From: Mesostigma viride
Lineage: Eukaryota; Streptophyta; Mesostigmatophyceae; Mesostigmatales; Mesostigmataceae
Length of the DNA: 22,078 nucleotides
Direction of reading: 5' to 3'
Assembly: GCA_009746045.1 (NCBI GenBank)
Contig: RPFO01000865.1
Location: 1-22,078 of the forward strand
Position numbers and translations under genes: made by a program. This document shows positions 1 through 12,537 of this stretch, in pieces. The notes under the pieces were generated by a model, which saw only the letters and a list, made by a program, of their open reading frames with translations, searched no databases and was not told where the DNA came from. Position 1 is the stretch's first letter, and the number at the start of each line of letters is the position of its first letter.

Positions 1-3000
1 GCCCCATTGGCACTGAAGCCCGCCGGTGCTATAATTCCTATCGTCCACGCATGTTTCCCCTGCCTCAAACCGCACGTTGCATTTAAATCTGGAGCCCAAA
101 ATTCACTGAAAACGTTGCACAGCCGGTAGCAAACTGGGCAAGCTGCCACGGAATGGTGTACCGCCTGCCGTCGGCACTTTGAAGCCCCCGGTGCTATAAT
201 TCCTATCGTCCACGCATGTTTTCCCCTGCCTCAAACCGCACGTTGCATTTAAATCTGGAGCCCAAAATTCACTGAAACGTTGCCAGCCGGTAGCAAACTG
301 GGCCAAGCTGCCACGGAATGGTGGTACCGCCTGCCGTCGGGCACTTTGAAGCCCGCCGGTGCTATAATTCCTATCGTCCACGCCATGTTTTCCCCTGCCT
401 CAAACCGCACGTTGCATTTAAATCTGGAGCCCAAAATTCACTGAAAACGTGTGCCAGCCGGTAGCAAACTGGGCCAAGCTCCACGGAATGGTCGACCGCC
501 TGCCGTCGGGCACTTTGAAGCCCGCCGGTGCTATAATTCCTATCGTCCACGCATGTTTTCCCCTGCCTCAAACCGCACGTTGCATTTAAATCTGGAGCCC
601 AAAATTCACTGAAAACGTGTGCCAGCCGGTAGCAAACTGGGCCAAGCTGCCACGGAATGGTGGTACCGCCTGCCGTCCGGCACTTTGAAGCCCGCCGGTG
701 CTATAATTCCTATCGTCCACGCATGTTTTCCCCTGCCTCAAACCGCACGTTGCATTTAAATCTGGAGCCCAAAATTATGAAAACGTGTGCCAGCCGGTAG
801 CAAACTGGCCAAGCTGCCACGGAATGGTGGTACCGCCTGCCGTCGGGCACTTGAAGCCCGCCGGTGCTTAATCTTCCTATCGTCCACGCATGTTTTCCCC
901 TGCCTCAAACCGCACGTTGCATTTAAATCTGGAGCCCAAAATTCACTGAAAACGTGTGCCAGCCGGTAGCAAACTGGGCCAAGCTGCCACGGAATGGTGG
1001 TACCGCCTGCCGTCCGCACTTTGAAGCCCGCCGGTGCTATAATTCCTATCGTCCACGCATGTTTTCCCCTGCCTCAAACCGCACGTGCATTTAAATCTGG
1101 AGCCCAAAATTCACTGAAAACGTGTGCCAGCCGGTAGCAAACTGGGCCAAGCTGCCACGGAATGGTGGTACCGCCTGCCGTCGGCACTTTGAAGCCCGCC
1201 GGTGCTATATAATTCCTATCGTCCACGCATGTTTTCCCCTGCCTCAAACCGCACGTTGCATTTAAATCTGGAGCCCAAAATACACTGAAAACGTGTGCCA
1301 GCCGGTAGCAAACTGGGCCAAGCTGCCACGGAATGGTGGTTACCGCCTGCCGTCGGGCACTTTGAAGCCCGCCGGTGCTAAAATTCCTATCGTCCACGCA
1401 TGTTTTCCCCTGCCTCAAACCGCACGTTGCATTTAAATCTGGAGCCCAAAATTCACTGAAAACGTGTGCCAGCCGGTAGCAAACTGGGCCAAGCTGCCAC
1501 GGAATGGTGGTACCGCCTGCCGTCGGGGCACTTTGAAGCCCGCCGCGGTGCTATAATTCTCATCGTCCACGCAGTTTTCCCCTGCCTCAAACCGCACGTT
1601 GCATTTAAATCTGGAGCCCAAAATTCACTGAAAACGTTGCCAGCCGGTAGCAAACTGGGCCAAGCTGCCACGGAATGGTGGTACCGCCTGCCGTCCGGCA
1701 CTTTGAAGCCCGCCGTGCTATAATTCCATCGTCCACGCATGTTTTCCCCTGCCTCAAACCGCACGTTGCATTTAAATCTGGAGCCCAAAATTCACTGAAA
1801 ACGTGTGCCAGCCGGTAGCAAACTGGGCCAAGCTGCCACGGAATGGGGTACCGCCTGCCGTCGGGCACTTTGAAGCCCGCCGGTGCTATAATTCCTATCG
1901 TCCACGCATGTTTTCCCCTGCCTCAAACCGCACGTTGCATTTAAATCTGGAGCCCAAAATTCACTGAAAACGTGTGCCAGCCGGTAGCAAACTGGGCCAA
2001 GCTGCCACGGAATGGTGGTACCGCCTGCCGTCGGGCACTTTGAAGCCCGCCGGTGCTATAATTCCTATCGTCCACGGCATGTTTTCCCCTGCCTCAAACC
2101 GCACGTTGCATTTAAATTCTGGAGCCCAAAATTCACTGAAAACGTGTGCCAGCCGGTAGCAAACTGGGCCAAGCTGCCACGGAATGGTGGTACCGCCTGC
2201 CGTCGGCACTTTGAAGCCCGCCGGTGCTATAAATTCCTATCGTCCACGCATGTTTTCCCCTGCCTCAAACCGCACGTTGCATTTAAAATCTGGAGCCCAA
2301 AATTCACTGAAAACGTGTGCCAGCCGGTAGCAAACTGGGCCAAGCTGCCACGGAATGGTGGTACGCCTGCCGTCGGCACTTTGAAGCCCGCCGGTGCTAT
2401 AATTCCTATCGTCCACGCATGTTTTCCCTGCCTCAAACCGCACGTTGCATTTAAATCTGGAGCCCAAAATTCACTGAAAACGTGTGCCAGCCGGTAGCAA
2501 ACTGGGCCAAGCTGCCACGGAATGGTGGTACCGCCTTGCCGTCGGCACTTTGAAGCCCGCCGGTGCTATAATTCCTATCGTCCACGCATGTTTTCCCCTG
2601 CCTCAAACCGCACGTTGCATTTAAATCTGGAGCCAAAATTCACTGAAAACGTGTGCCAGCCGGTAGCAAACTGGCCAAGCTGCCACGGAATGGTGGTACC
2701 TGCCTGCCGTCGCGGCACTTTGAAGCCCGCCGGTGCTATAATTCCTATCGTCCACGCATGTTTTCCCCTGCCTCAAACCGCCACGTTGCATTTAAATCTG
2801 GAGCCCAAAATTCACTGAAAACGTGTGCCAGCCGGTAGCAAAACTGGGCCAAGCTGCCACGGAATGGTGGTAACCGCCTGCCGTCGGCACTTTTGAAGCC
2901 CGCCGGTTGCTATAATTCCTATCGTCCACGCATGTTTTCCCCTGCCTCAAACCGCACGTTGCATTTAAATCTGGAGCCCAAAATTCACTGAAAACGTGTG

Positions 3001-3132
3001 CCAGCCGGTAGCAAACTGGGCCCAGCTGCCACGGAATGGTGGTACCGCCTGCCGTCGGGCACTTTGAAGCCCGCCGGTGCTATAATTCTATCGTCCACGC
3101 ATGTTTTCCCCTGCCTCAAACCGCACGTTGCA
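1..3132. repeat. 170-bp satellite array, irregular part
   Basis: About 18 tandem copies of a satellite unit. Measured from one atttaaat landmark to the next (81, 247, 416, 584, 754 and so on to 3132), spacing ranges from 166 to 173 bp and averages about 169.5. Differences between copies are mostly one-base gains or losses, often in short runs (ggg/gg, aaaa/aaa, cccc/ccc), plus a few larger deletions such as one near 776. Open frames across this stretch exist only because indels shift the phase; they are not genes. The first 15 or so bases are a poorer match to the unit, as expected at a sequence or contig end. The indel pattern resembles uncorrected long-read error as much as biological divergence. 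Confidence 0.95.
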
Positions 3133-6100
3133 TTTAAATCTGGAGCCCAAAATTCACTGAAAACGTGTGCCAGCCGGTAGCAAACTGGGCCAAGCTGCCA
3201 CGGAATGGTGGTACCGCCTGCCGTCCGGCACTTTGAAGCCCGCCGGTGCTATAATTCCTATCGTCCACGCATGTTTTCCCCTGCCTCAAACCGCACGTTG
3301 CATTTAAATCTGGAGCCCAAAATTCACTGAAAACGTGTGCCAGCCGGTAGCAAACTGGGCCAAGCTGCCACGGAATGGTGGTACCGCCTGCCGTCCGGCA
3401 CTTTGAAGCCCGCCGGTGCTATAATTCCTATCGTCCACGCATGTTTTCCCCTGCCTCAAACCGCACGTTGCATTTAAATCTGGAGCCCAAAATTCACTGA
3501 AAACGTGTGCCAGCCGGTAGCAAACTGGGCCAAGCTGCCACGGAATGGTGGTACCGCCTGCCGTCCGGCACTTTGAAGCCCGCCGGTGCTATAATTCCTA
3601 TCGTCCACGCATGTTTTCCCCTGCCTCAAACCGCACGTTGCATTTAAATCTGGAGCCCAAAATTCACTGAAAACGTGTGCCAGCCGGTAGCAAACTGGGC
3701 CAAGCTGCCACGGAATGGTGGTACCGCCTGCCGTCCGGCACTTTGAAGCCCGCCGGTGCTATAATTCCTATCGTCCACGCATGTTTTCCCCTGCCTCAAA
3801 CCGCACGTTGCATTTAAATCTGGAGCCCAAAATTCACTGAAAACGTGTGCCAGCCGGTAGCAAACTGGGCCAAGCTGCCACGGAATGGTGGTACCGCCTG
3901 CCGTCCGGCACTTTGAAGCCCGCCGGTGCTATAATTCCTATCGTCCACGCATGTTTTCCCCTGCCTCAAACCGCACGTTGCATTTAAATCTGGAGCCCAA
4001 AATTCACTGAAAACGTGTGCCAGCCGGTAGCAAACTGGGCCAAGCTGCCACGGAATGGTGGTACCGCCTGCCGTCCGGCACTTTGAAGCCCGCCGGTGCT
4101 ATAATTCCTATCGTCCACGCATGTTTTCCCCTGCCTCAAACCGCACGTTGCATTTAAATCTGGAGCCCAAAATTCACTGAAAACGTGTGCCAGCCGGTAG
4201 CAAACTGGGCCAAGCTGCCACGGAATGGTGGTACCGCCTGCCGTCCGGCACTTTGAAGCCCGCCGGTGCTATAATTCCTATCGTCCACGCATGTTTTCCC
4301 CTGCCTCAAACCGCACGTTGCATTTAAATCTGGAGCCCAAAATTCACTGAAAACGTGTGCCAGCCGGTAGCAAACTGGGCCAAGCTGCCACGGAATGGTG
4401 GTACCGCCTGCCGTCCGGCACTTTGAAGCCCGCCGGTGCTATAATTCCTATCGTCCACGCATGTTTTCCCCTGCCTCAAACCGCACGTTGCATTTAAATC
4501 TGGAGCCCAAAATTCACTGAAAACGTGTGCCAGCCGGTAGCAAACTGGGCCAAGCTGCCACGGAATGGTGGTACCGCCTGCCGTCCGGCACTTTGAAGCC
4601 CGCCGGTGCTATAATTCCTATCGTCCACGCATGTTTTCCCCTGCCTCAAACCGCACGTTGCATTTAAATCTGGAGCCCAAAATTCACTGAAAACGTGTGC
4701 CAGCCGGTAGCAAACTGGGCCAAGCTGCCACGGAATGGTGGTACCGCCTGCCGTCCGGCACTTTGAAGCCCGCCGGTGCTATAATTCCTATCGTCCACGC
4801 ATGTTTTCCCCTGCCTCAAACCGCACGTTGCATTTAAATCTGGAGCCCAAAATTCACTGAAAACGTGTGCCAGCCGGTAGCAAACTGGGCCAAGCTGCCA
4901 CGGAATGGTGGTACCGCCTGCCGTCCGGCACTTTGAAGCCCGCCGGTGCTATAATTCCTATCGTCCACGCATGTTTTCCCCTGCCTCAAACCGCACGTTG
5001 CATTTAAATCTGGAGCCCAAAATTCACTGAAAACGTGTGCCAGCCGGTAGCAAACTGGGCCAAGCTGCCACGGAATGGTGGTACCGCCTGCCGTCCGGCA
5101 CTTTGAAGCCCGCCGGTGCTATAATTCCTATCGTCCACGCATGTTTTCCCCTGCCTCAAACCGCACGTTGCATTTAAATCTGGAGCCCAAAATTCACTGA
5201 AAACGTGTGCCAGCCGGTAGCAAACTGGGCCAAGCTGCCACGGAATGGTGGTACCGCCTGCCGTCCGGCACTTTGAAGCCCGCCGGTGCTATAATTCCTA
5301 TCGTCCACGCATGTTTTCCCCTGCCTCAAACCGCACGTTGCATTTAAATCTGGAGCCCAAAATTCACTGAAAACGTGTGCCAGCCGGTAGCAAACTGGGC
5401 CAAGCTGCCACGGAATGGTGGTACCGCCTGCCGTCCGGCACTTTGAAGCCCGCCGGTGCTATAATTCCTATCGTCCACGCATGTTTTCCCCTGCCTCAAA
5501 CCGCACGTTGCATTTAAATCTGGAGCCCAAAATTCACTGAAAACGTGTGCCAGCCGGTAGCAAACTGGGCCAAGCTGCCACGGAATGGTGGTACCGCCTG
5601 CCGTCCGGCACTTTGAAGCCCGCCGGTGCTATAATTCCTATCGTCCACGCATGTTTTCCCCTGCCTCAAACCGCACGTTGCATTTAAATCTGGAGCCCAA
5701 AATTCACTGAAAACGTGTGCCAGCCGGTAGCAAACTGGGCCAAGCTGCCACGGAATGGTGGTACCGCCTGCCGTCCGGCACTTTGAAGCCCGCCGGTGCT
5801 ATAATTCCTATCGTCCACGCATGTTTTCCCCTGCCTCAAACCGCACGTTGCATTTAAATCTGGAGCCCAAAATTCACTGAAAACGTGTGCCAGCCGGTAG
5901 CAAACTGGGCCAAGCTGCCACGGAATGGTGGTACCGCCTGCCGTCCGGCACTTTGAAGCCCGCCGGTGCTATAATTCCTATCGTCCACGCATGTTTTCCC
6001 CTGCCTCAAACCGCACGTTGCATTTAAATCTGGAGCCCAAAATTCACTGAAAACGTGTGCCAGCCGGTAGCAAACTGGGCCAAGCTGCCACGGAATGGTG

Positions 6101-9100
6101 GTACCGCCTGCCGTCCGGCACTTTGAAGCCCGCCGGTGCTATAATTCCTATCGTCCACGCATGTTTTCCCCTGCCTCAAACCGCACGTTGCATTTAAATC
6201 TGGAGCCCAAAATTCACTGAAAACGTGTGCCAGCCGGTAGCAAACTGGGCCAAGCTGCCACGGAATGGTGGTACCGCCTGCCGTCCGGCACTTTGAAGCC
6301 CGCCGGTGCTATAATTCCTATCGTCCACGCATGTTTTCCCCTGCCTCAAACCGCACGTTGCATTTAAATCTGGAGCCCAAAATTCACTGAAAACGTGTGC
6401 CAGCCGGTAGCAAACTGGGCCAAGCTGCCACGGAATGGTGGTACCGCCTGCCGTCCGGCACTTTGAAGCCCGCCGGTGCTATAATTCCTATCGTCCACGC
6501 ATGTTTTCCCCTGCCTCAAACCGCACGTTGCATTTAAATCTGGAGCCCAAAATTCACTGAAAACGTGTGCCAGCCGGTAGCAAACTGGGCCAAGCTGCCA
6601 CGGAATGGTGGTACCGCCTGCCGTCCGGCACTTTGAAGCCCGCCGGTGCTATAATTCCTATCGTCCACGCATGTTTTCCCCTGCCTCAAACCGCACGTTG
6701 CATTTAAATCTGGAGCCCAAAATTCACTGAAAACGTGTGCCAGCCGGTAGCAAACTGGGCCAAGCTGCCACGGAATGGTGGTACCGCCTGCCGTCCGGCA
6801 CTTTGAAGCCCGCCGGTGCTATAATTCCTATCGTCCACGCATGTTTTCCCCTGCCTCAAACCGCACGTTGCATTTAAATCTGGAGCCCAAAATTCACTGA
6901 AAACGTGTGCCAGCCGGTAGCAAACTGGGCCAAGCTGCCACGGAATGGTGGTACCGCCTGCCGTCCGGCACTTTGAAGCCCGCCGGTGCTATAATTCCTA
7001 TCGTCCACGCATGTTTTCCCCTGCCTCAAACCGCACGTTGCATTTAAATCTGGAGCCCAAAATTCACTGAAAACGTGTGCCAGCCGGTAGCAAACTGGGC
7101 CAAGCTGCCACGGAATGGTGGTACCGCCTGCCGTCCGGCACTTTGAAGCCCGCCGGTGCTATAATTCCTATCGTCCACGCATGTTTTCCCCTGCCTCAAA
7201 CCGCACGTTGCATTTAAATCTGGAGCCCAAAATTCACTGAAAACGTGTGCCAGCCGGTAGCAAACTGGGCCAAGCTGCCACGGAATGGTGGTACCGCCTG
7301 CCGTCCGGCACTTTGAAGCCCGCCGGTGCTATAATTCCTATCGTCCACGCATGTTTTCCCCTGCCTCAAACCGCACGTTGCATTTAAATCTGGAGCCCAA
7401 AATTCACTGAAAACGTGTGCCAGCCGGTAGCAAACTGGGCCAAGCTGCCACGGAATGGTGGTACCGCCTGCCGTCCGGCACTTTGAAGCCCGCCGGTGCT
7501 ATAATTCCTATCGTCCACGCATGTTTTCCCCTGCCTCAAACCGCACGTTGCATTTAAATCTGGAGCCCAAAATTCACTGAAAACGTGTGCCAGCCGGTAG
7601 CAAACTGGGCCAAGCTGCCACGGAATGGTGGTACCGCCTGCCGTCCGGCACTTTGAAGCCCGCCGGTGCTATAATTCCTATCGTCCACGCATGTTTTCCC
7701 CTGCCTCAAACCGCACGTTGCATTTAAATCTGGAGCCCAAAATTCACTGAAAACGTGTGCCAGCCGGTAGCAAACTGGGCCAAGCTGCCACGGAATGGTG
7801 GTACCGCCTGCCGTCCGGCACTTTGAAGCCCGCCGGTGCTATAATTCCTATCGTCCACGCATGTTTTCCCCTGCCTCAAACCGCACGTTGCATTTAAATC
7901 TGGAGCCCAAAATTCACTGAAAACGTGTGCCAGCCGGTAGCAAACTGGGCCAAGCTGCCACGGAATGGTGGTACCGCCTGCCGTCCGGCACTTTGAAGCC
8001 CGCCGGTGCTATAATTCCTATCGTCCACGCATGTTTTCCCCTGCCTCAAACCGCACGTTGCATTTAAATCTGGAGCCCAAAATTCACTGAAAACGTGTGC
8101 CAGCCGGTAGCAAACTGGGCCAAGCTGCCACGGAATGGTGGTACCGCCTGCCGTCCGGCACTTTGAAGCCCGCCGGTGCTATAATTCCTATCGTCCACGC
8201 ATGTTTTCCCCTGCCTCAAACCGCACGTTGCATTTAAATCTGGAGCCCAAAATTCACTGAAAACGTGTGCCAGCCGGTAGCAAACTGGGCCAAGCTGCCA
8301 CGGAATGGTGGTACCGCCTGCCGTCCGGCACTTTGAAGCCCGCCGGTGCTATAATTCCTATCGTCCACGCATGTTTTCCCCTGCCTCAAACCGCACGTTG
8401 CATTTAAATCTGGAGCCCAAAATTCACTGAAAACGTGTGCCAGCCGGTAGCAAACTGGGCCAAGCTGCCACGGAATGGTGGTACCGCCTGCCGTCCGGCA
8501 CTTTGAAGCCCGCCGGTGCTATAATTCCTATCGTCCACGCATGTTTTCCCCTGCCTCAAACCGCACGTTGCATTTAAATCTGGAGCCCAAAATTCACTGA
8601 AAACGTGTGCCAGCCGGTAGCAAACTGGGCCAAGCTGCCACGGAATGGTGGTACCGCCTGCCGTCCGGCACTTTGAAGCCCGCCGGTGCTATAATTCCTA
8701 TCGTCCACGCATGTTTTCCCCTGCCTCAAACCGCACGTTGCATTTAAATCTGGAGCCCAAAATTCACTGAAAACGTGTGCCAGCCGGTAGCAAACTGGGC
8801 CAAGCTGCCACGGAATGGTGGTACCGCCTGCCGTCCGGCACTTTGAAGCCCGCCGGTGCTATAATTCCTATCGTCCACGCATGTTTTCCCCTGCCTCAAA
8901 CCGCACGTTGCATTTAAATCTGGAGCCCAAAATTCACTGAAAACGTGTGCCAGCCGGTAGCAAACTGGGCCAAGCTGCCACGGAATGGTGGTACCGCCTG
9001 CCGTCCGGCACTTTGAAGCCCGCCGGTGCTATAATTCCTATCGTCCACGCATGTTTTCCCCTGCCTCAAACCGCACGTTGCATTTAAATCTGGAGCCCAA

Positions 9101-10783
9101 AATTCACTGAAAACGTGTGCCAGCCGGTAGCAAACTGGGCCAAGCTGCCACGGAATGGTGGTACCGCCTGCCGTCCGGCACTTTGAAGCCCGCCGGTGCT
9201 ATAATTCCTATCGTCCACGCATGTTTTCCCCTGCCTCAAACCGCACGTTGCATTTAAATCTGGAGCCCAAAATTCACTGAAAACGTGTGCCAGCCGGTAG
9301 CAAACTGGGCCAAGCTGCCACGGAATGGTGGTACCGCCTGCCGTCCGGCACTTTGAAGCCCGCCGGTGCTATAATTCCTATCGTCCACGCATGTTTTCCC
9401 CTGCCTCAAACCGCACGTTGCATTTAAATCTGGAGCCCAAAATTCACTGAAAACGTGTGCCAGCCGGTAGCAAACTGGGCCAAGCTGCCACGGAATGGTG
9501 GTACCGCCTGCCGTCCGGCACTTTGAAGCCCGCCGGTGCTATAATTCCTATCGTCCACGCATGTTTTCCCCTGCCTCAAACCGCACGTTGCATTTAAATC
9601 TGGAGCCCAAAATTCACTGAAAACGTGTGCCAGCCGGTAGCAAACTGGGCCAAGCTGCCACGGAATGGTGGTACCGCCTGCCGTCCGGCACTTTGAAGCC
9701 CGCCGGTGCTATAATTCCTATCGTCCACGCATGTTTTCCCCTGCCTCAAACCGCACGTTGCATTTAAATCTGGAGCCCAAAATTCACTGAAAACGTGTGC
9801 CAGCCGGTAGCAAACTGGGCCAAGCTGCCACGGAATGGTGGTACCGCCTGCCGTCCGGCACTTTGAAGCCCGCCGGTGCTATAATTCCTATCGTCCACGC
9901 ATGTTTTCCCCTGCCTCAAACCGCACGTTGCATTTAAATCTGGAGCCCAAAATTCACTGAAAACGTGTGCCAGCCGGTAGCAAACTGGGCCAAGCTGCCA
10001 CGGAATGGTGGTACCGCCTGCCGTCCGGCACTTTGAAGCCCGCCGGTGCTATAATTCCTATCGTCCACGCATGTTTTCCCCTGCCTCAAACCGCACGTTG
10101 CATTTAAATCTGGAGCCCAAAATTCACTGAAAACGTGTGCCAGCCGGTAGCAAACTGGGCCAAGCTGCCACGGAATGGTGGTACCGCCTGCCGTCCGGCA
10201 CTTTGAAGCCCGCCGGTGCTATAATTCCTATCGTCCACGCATGTTTTCCCCTGCCTCAAACCGCACGTTGCATTTAAATCTGGAGCCCAAAATTCACTGA
10301 AAACGTGTGCCAGCCGGTAGCAAACTGGGCCAAGCTGCCACGGAATGGTGGTACCGCCTGCCGTCCGGCACTTTGAAGCCCGCCGGTGCTATAATTCCTA
10401 TCGTCCACGCATGTTTTCCCCTGCCTCAAACCGCACGTTGCATTTAAATCTGGAGCCCAAAATTCACTGAAAACGTGTGCCAGCCGGTAGCAAACTGGGC
10501 CAAGCTGCCACGGAATGGTGGTACCGCCTGCCGTCCGGCACTTTGAAGCCCGCCGGTGCTATAATTCCTATCGTCCACGCATGTTTTCCCCTGCCTCAAA
10601 CCGCACGTTGCATTTAAATCTGGAGCCCAAAATTCACTGAAAACGTGTGCCAGCCGGTAGCAAACTGGGCCAAGCTGCCACGGAATGGTGGTACCGCCTG
10701 CCGTCCGGCACTTTGAAGCCCGCCGGTGCTATAATTCCTATCGTCCACGCATGTTTTCCCCTGCCTCAAACCGCACGTTGCAT
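3133..10783. repeat. 170-bp satellite array, uniform part
   Basis: Exactly 45 periods of 170 bp run from the landmark at 3132 to the one at 10782, and I see no difference between copies. The unit includes a ggtacc site, the self-complementary atttaaat and a ctataattcc segment. Because 170 is not a multiple of three, the frame shifts each copy and no long reading frame survives. The unit is of nucleosomal size, a common feature of centromeric and heterochromatic satellites; a centromeric role is inference only. The array stops within a unit, just after gttgcat, and passes into an AT-rich segment (caaatatatatatac). Perfect identity means either very recent homogenisation or an assembly or polishing effect. 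Confidence 0.97.
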
Positions 10784-10800
10784 CAAATATATATATACTA

Positions 10801-10920
10801 CTGTAGGTGTCAGTTGGCGATGCCCTAGGATCCGGAGACGTCCGTCCTATAGTCAGCAAAATTGGTGCGAGAGGTCCCCAGTTCGATTCCGGCCTGGATT
10901 CATTTGCAGATCGCGTTTTT
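10801..10920 (+). other. tRNA-derived, SINE-like segment
   Basis: An A-box-like stretch (taggtgtcagttgg, 10804-10817) resembles the usual tagctcagttgg of tRNA D arms. An exact B-box core (gttcgattcc) lies at 10881-10890, preceded by gcgagaggtcccca, which looks like the anticodon-stem, variable and T-stem part of a tRNA (Ala- or Glu-like, isotype unresolved). A run of five T at 10916-10920 could end RNA polymerase III transcription. The boxes are about 75 bp apart, too far for an intact intronless tRNA, and the T stem pairs poorly, so this is a decayed tRNA relic or SINE head rather than a working tRNA gene. It sits directly at the satellite edge. Confidence 0.45.
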
Positions 10921-11322
10921 CCGCGTTTTCCGCGGACCGGCACTGAACGCAAATGGTGTTCACCTTTGCGGCGTGCGAAATCAGAATATATATACTTTCT
11001 GAAAATAACAATACTTGATGAAAAGAGACAACAAATATTAATGTTTATTGTCACAATAATCCTTTCCGAGCCGGCTGCGAACTTGTGAGGCCGGGCCAGC
11101 CAGTGTCGACCCGTGTCGAATGTCTCGCTCTTTTCCGGGTAAATGGGTATTTTTTATTAACCGTTAACCAATAGGAATATCGTTAGGTTAAGAGGTACCA
11201 CGTATCGACCAGCTGGTTACCCACTGAGGGTAGTGTGATAGGTGAAAGGTTTAGAAAGGAGCATTATGTGACCAGCGAATGTCTCGCTATTCATGACAAC
11301 CATGATGATTGTCCTCACAACA
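10921..11322. other. Non-coding spacer
   Basis: No gene is seen. The stretch contains an atatatata tract (10985-10992 region) and a perfect short palindrome, ttattgtcacaataa, at 11045-11059. Short open frames here are not recognisable and one merely continues from the tRNA-like segment. Confidence 0.6.
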
Positions 11323-11603
11323 TGAGTACTACTCGAGTACTACTCGACCATCTCAGGTTCATGAGTACTACTCGTGTACTACTCGAGTATCTGATACTTT
11401 CACGAGTACGAGTAGCGAGTACTACTCGGGCTCAGAAAAAGAAGGCGAGTACGAGTAACGAGTAGTACTCGAGCTCAAAAAAGTAGGCGAGTACGAGTAA
11501 CGAGTAGTACTCGGGCTCCAACCTCGGCTCCAACCGAGCTCTACTCACTACTCGGTACTCGCCTTTTTTACTCGTGGACTTAGTACTCGTGGACCCAACC
11601 TCG
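11323..11603. repeat. GAGTA-rich foldback region
   Basis: Dense repetition of gagtactactcg and its complement cgagtagtactc. Two near-identical units of about 45 bp lie around 11426-11516, each starting with an A-run and aggcgagtacgagtaacg. A reversed counterpart at about 11540-11570 (actcggtactcgcctttttt) can pair with these units. The result is a large imperfect hairpin with many self-complementary sub-blocks. No coding potential is apparent. It could be a foldback transposable element or expanded low-complexity DNA. Confidence 0.7.
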
Positions 11604-11720
11604 TGTTGTTGTTGTTGACCCAAACTCGTGTTGTTGTTGTTGCCCACGCCGCACATGGGCAGCAGAAATGGCCGAGGGTCAGCCGAGGGCGTTCGTACCT
11701 CGTGGGGTCACTATAGACAT
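11604..11720 (+). repeat. GTT-ended foldback family, truncated copy
   Basis: A tandem of gacccaacctcg and gacccaaactcg, each followed by four GTT triplets, leads into a segment (about 11613-11717) that closely matches 14883-14993: gccgcacatgggcagca, aatggccgagggtcagcc and cctcgtggggtcactata. The matching right arm seen in the other copy (AAC triplets) is absent here, so this copy is truncated after about 11717. Confidence 0.75.
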
Positions 11721-12456
11721 TAATTTTTCACAATAAATATGGGTTAGCGTCTTGCGTGGGCCCCTCTGATTTAATGACTGTTTTAAAGAGGGATAGGATA
11801 ACGTTTCCAGCGTTGTTGTCATTCATTACTGTGAAGAATTAAAGAGCCTTTTCAGTTGCTGACAACCAGATGGAAGCTGCCCCATGCAAACTACCCAGGC
11901 GATGCAAGTGATGCAAGGTGAGGCTATGCGTGGAGCCCTAATATTGCCTTCATGCGTGAGTTGTTGGGCAGGTGGCTGGCTAGGTGAGCGGGGCGTGTAT
12001 CGGGGGGTGCAATGTTGCGGGCGTGCGAGGGCAAATGGGCGGGGCGGCGCATGCCTGGCTGGTTTGGGTGTTGGGTGGTTAGGTGGTTCAGTCGGTGATG
12101 ATCGGGTTGTTGAGCCGTGGTTAGGTGGTTAGGTGGTTGTGTAGCTGCTTGATTGGTTGGTTGGTTGTTAAGTTGCCAGACTTGGGTGGGAGGCTTACTT
12201 AGGTTGTAGATGCTTCAAGGGATGCCTAGACATGGGTGGGTTCAACTGAATGGCCGGTGCCGGCTGGCTGAAAGGTGGATGCCTTGGTAAATGGCTGGCA
12301 GAGAAGCTGGGAGCACAGGCAGTTGGAGAGGGTGGGTGGGTGGGTGGCTGGTCATGGTGGGTGGATGAGTGTTATAGGGTGATCGGTGATAGGACAATTT
12401 ACACAAAAGTTCGCCCGGAGTGGAAGTTGTCTCCTTCGTCTGAACATCGCACAGTG
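11721..12456. other. Non-coding region with TG-rich tract
   Basis: No gene is recognised. From about 11960 to 12370 the plus strand is strongly G/T-rich with degenerate ggttggtt, ggtggttagg and gggtgggtgg motifs, which explains the glycine- and tryptophan-rich open frames there; I regard these as composition artefacts. The last bases, gcacagtg (12449-12456), are the inverted counterpart of the sequence on the far side of SDR1. Confidence 0.6.
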
Positions 12457-12535
12457 AACAATGAGTAGAGCCCCTGCCAAAGGCAGGTTTAAGTAGTCAT
12501 CTCGTCTCCCTCGCATGCAGGAGCAAGAGCCCCCC
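12457..12535 (-). repeat. SDR1 B2 repeat, truncated
   Basis: Seventy-nine bases match 13060-13138, from aacaatgagtagagcccctg through the C-run at 12530-12535. The outer part present in B1 (tgagctcccaagaaaaccag and following) is missing, replaced by unrelated flanking sequence ending gcacagtg. Confidence 0.85.
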
Positions 12536-12537
12536 AA

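Noticed and set aside
103-3180. Many open frames of 60-160 residues on both strands
   Set aside because: All lie in the satellite, encode shifted versions of the same peptide, and exist only because indels change the phase. In the uniform part they vanish.
10829-10900. 72-nt tRNA fold with a 7-bp acceptor stem (gatccgg/ctggatt)
   Set aside because: The length and acceptor pairing are suggestive, but the D arm and anticodon stem do not form and the T stem has only three of five pairs, so I call only a tRNA-derived relic.
10614-11054. 146-residue minus-strand open frame across the satellite edge
   Set aside because: It begins in AT-rich spacer, reads through the antisense of a tRNA-like B box and ends in satellite DNA; this is a common source of false proteins.
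11884-12468. Glycine- and tryptophan-rich open frames
   Set aside because: They arise from a degenerate G/T-rich tract, with no recognisable domain or signal peptide.
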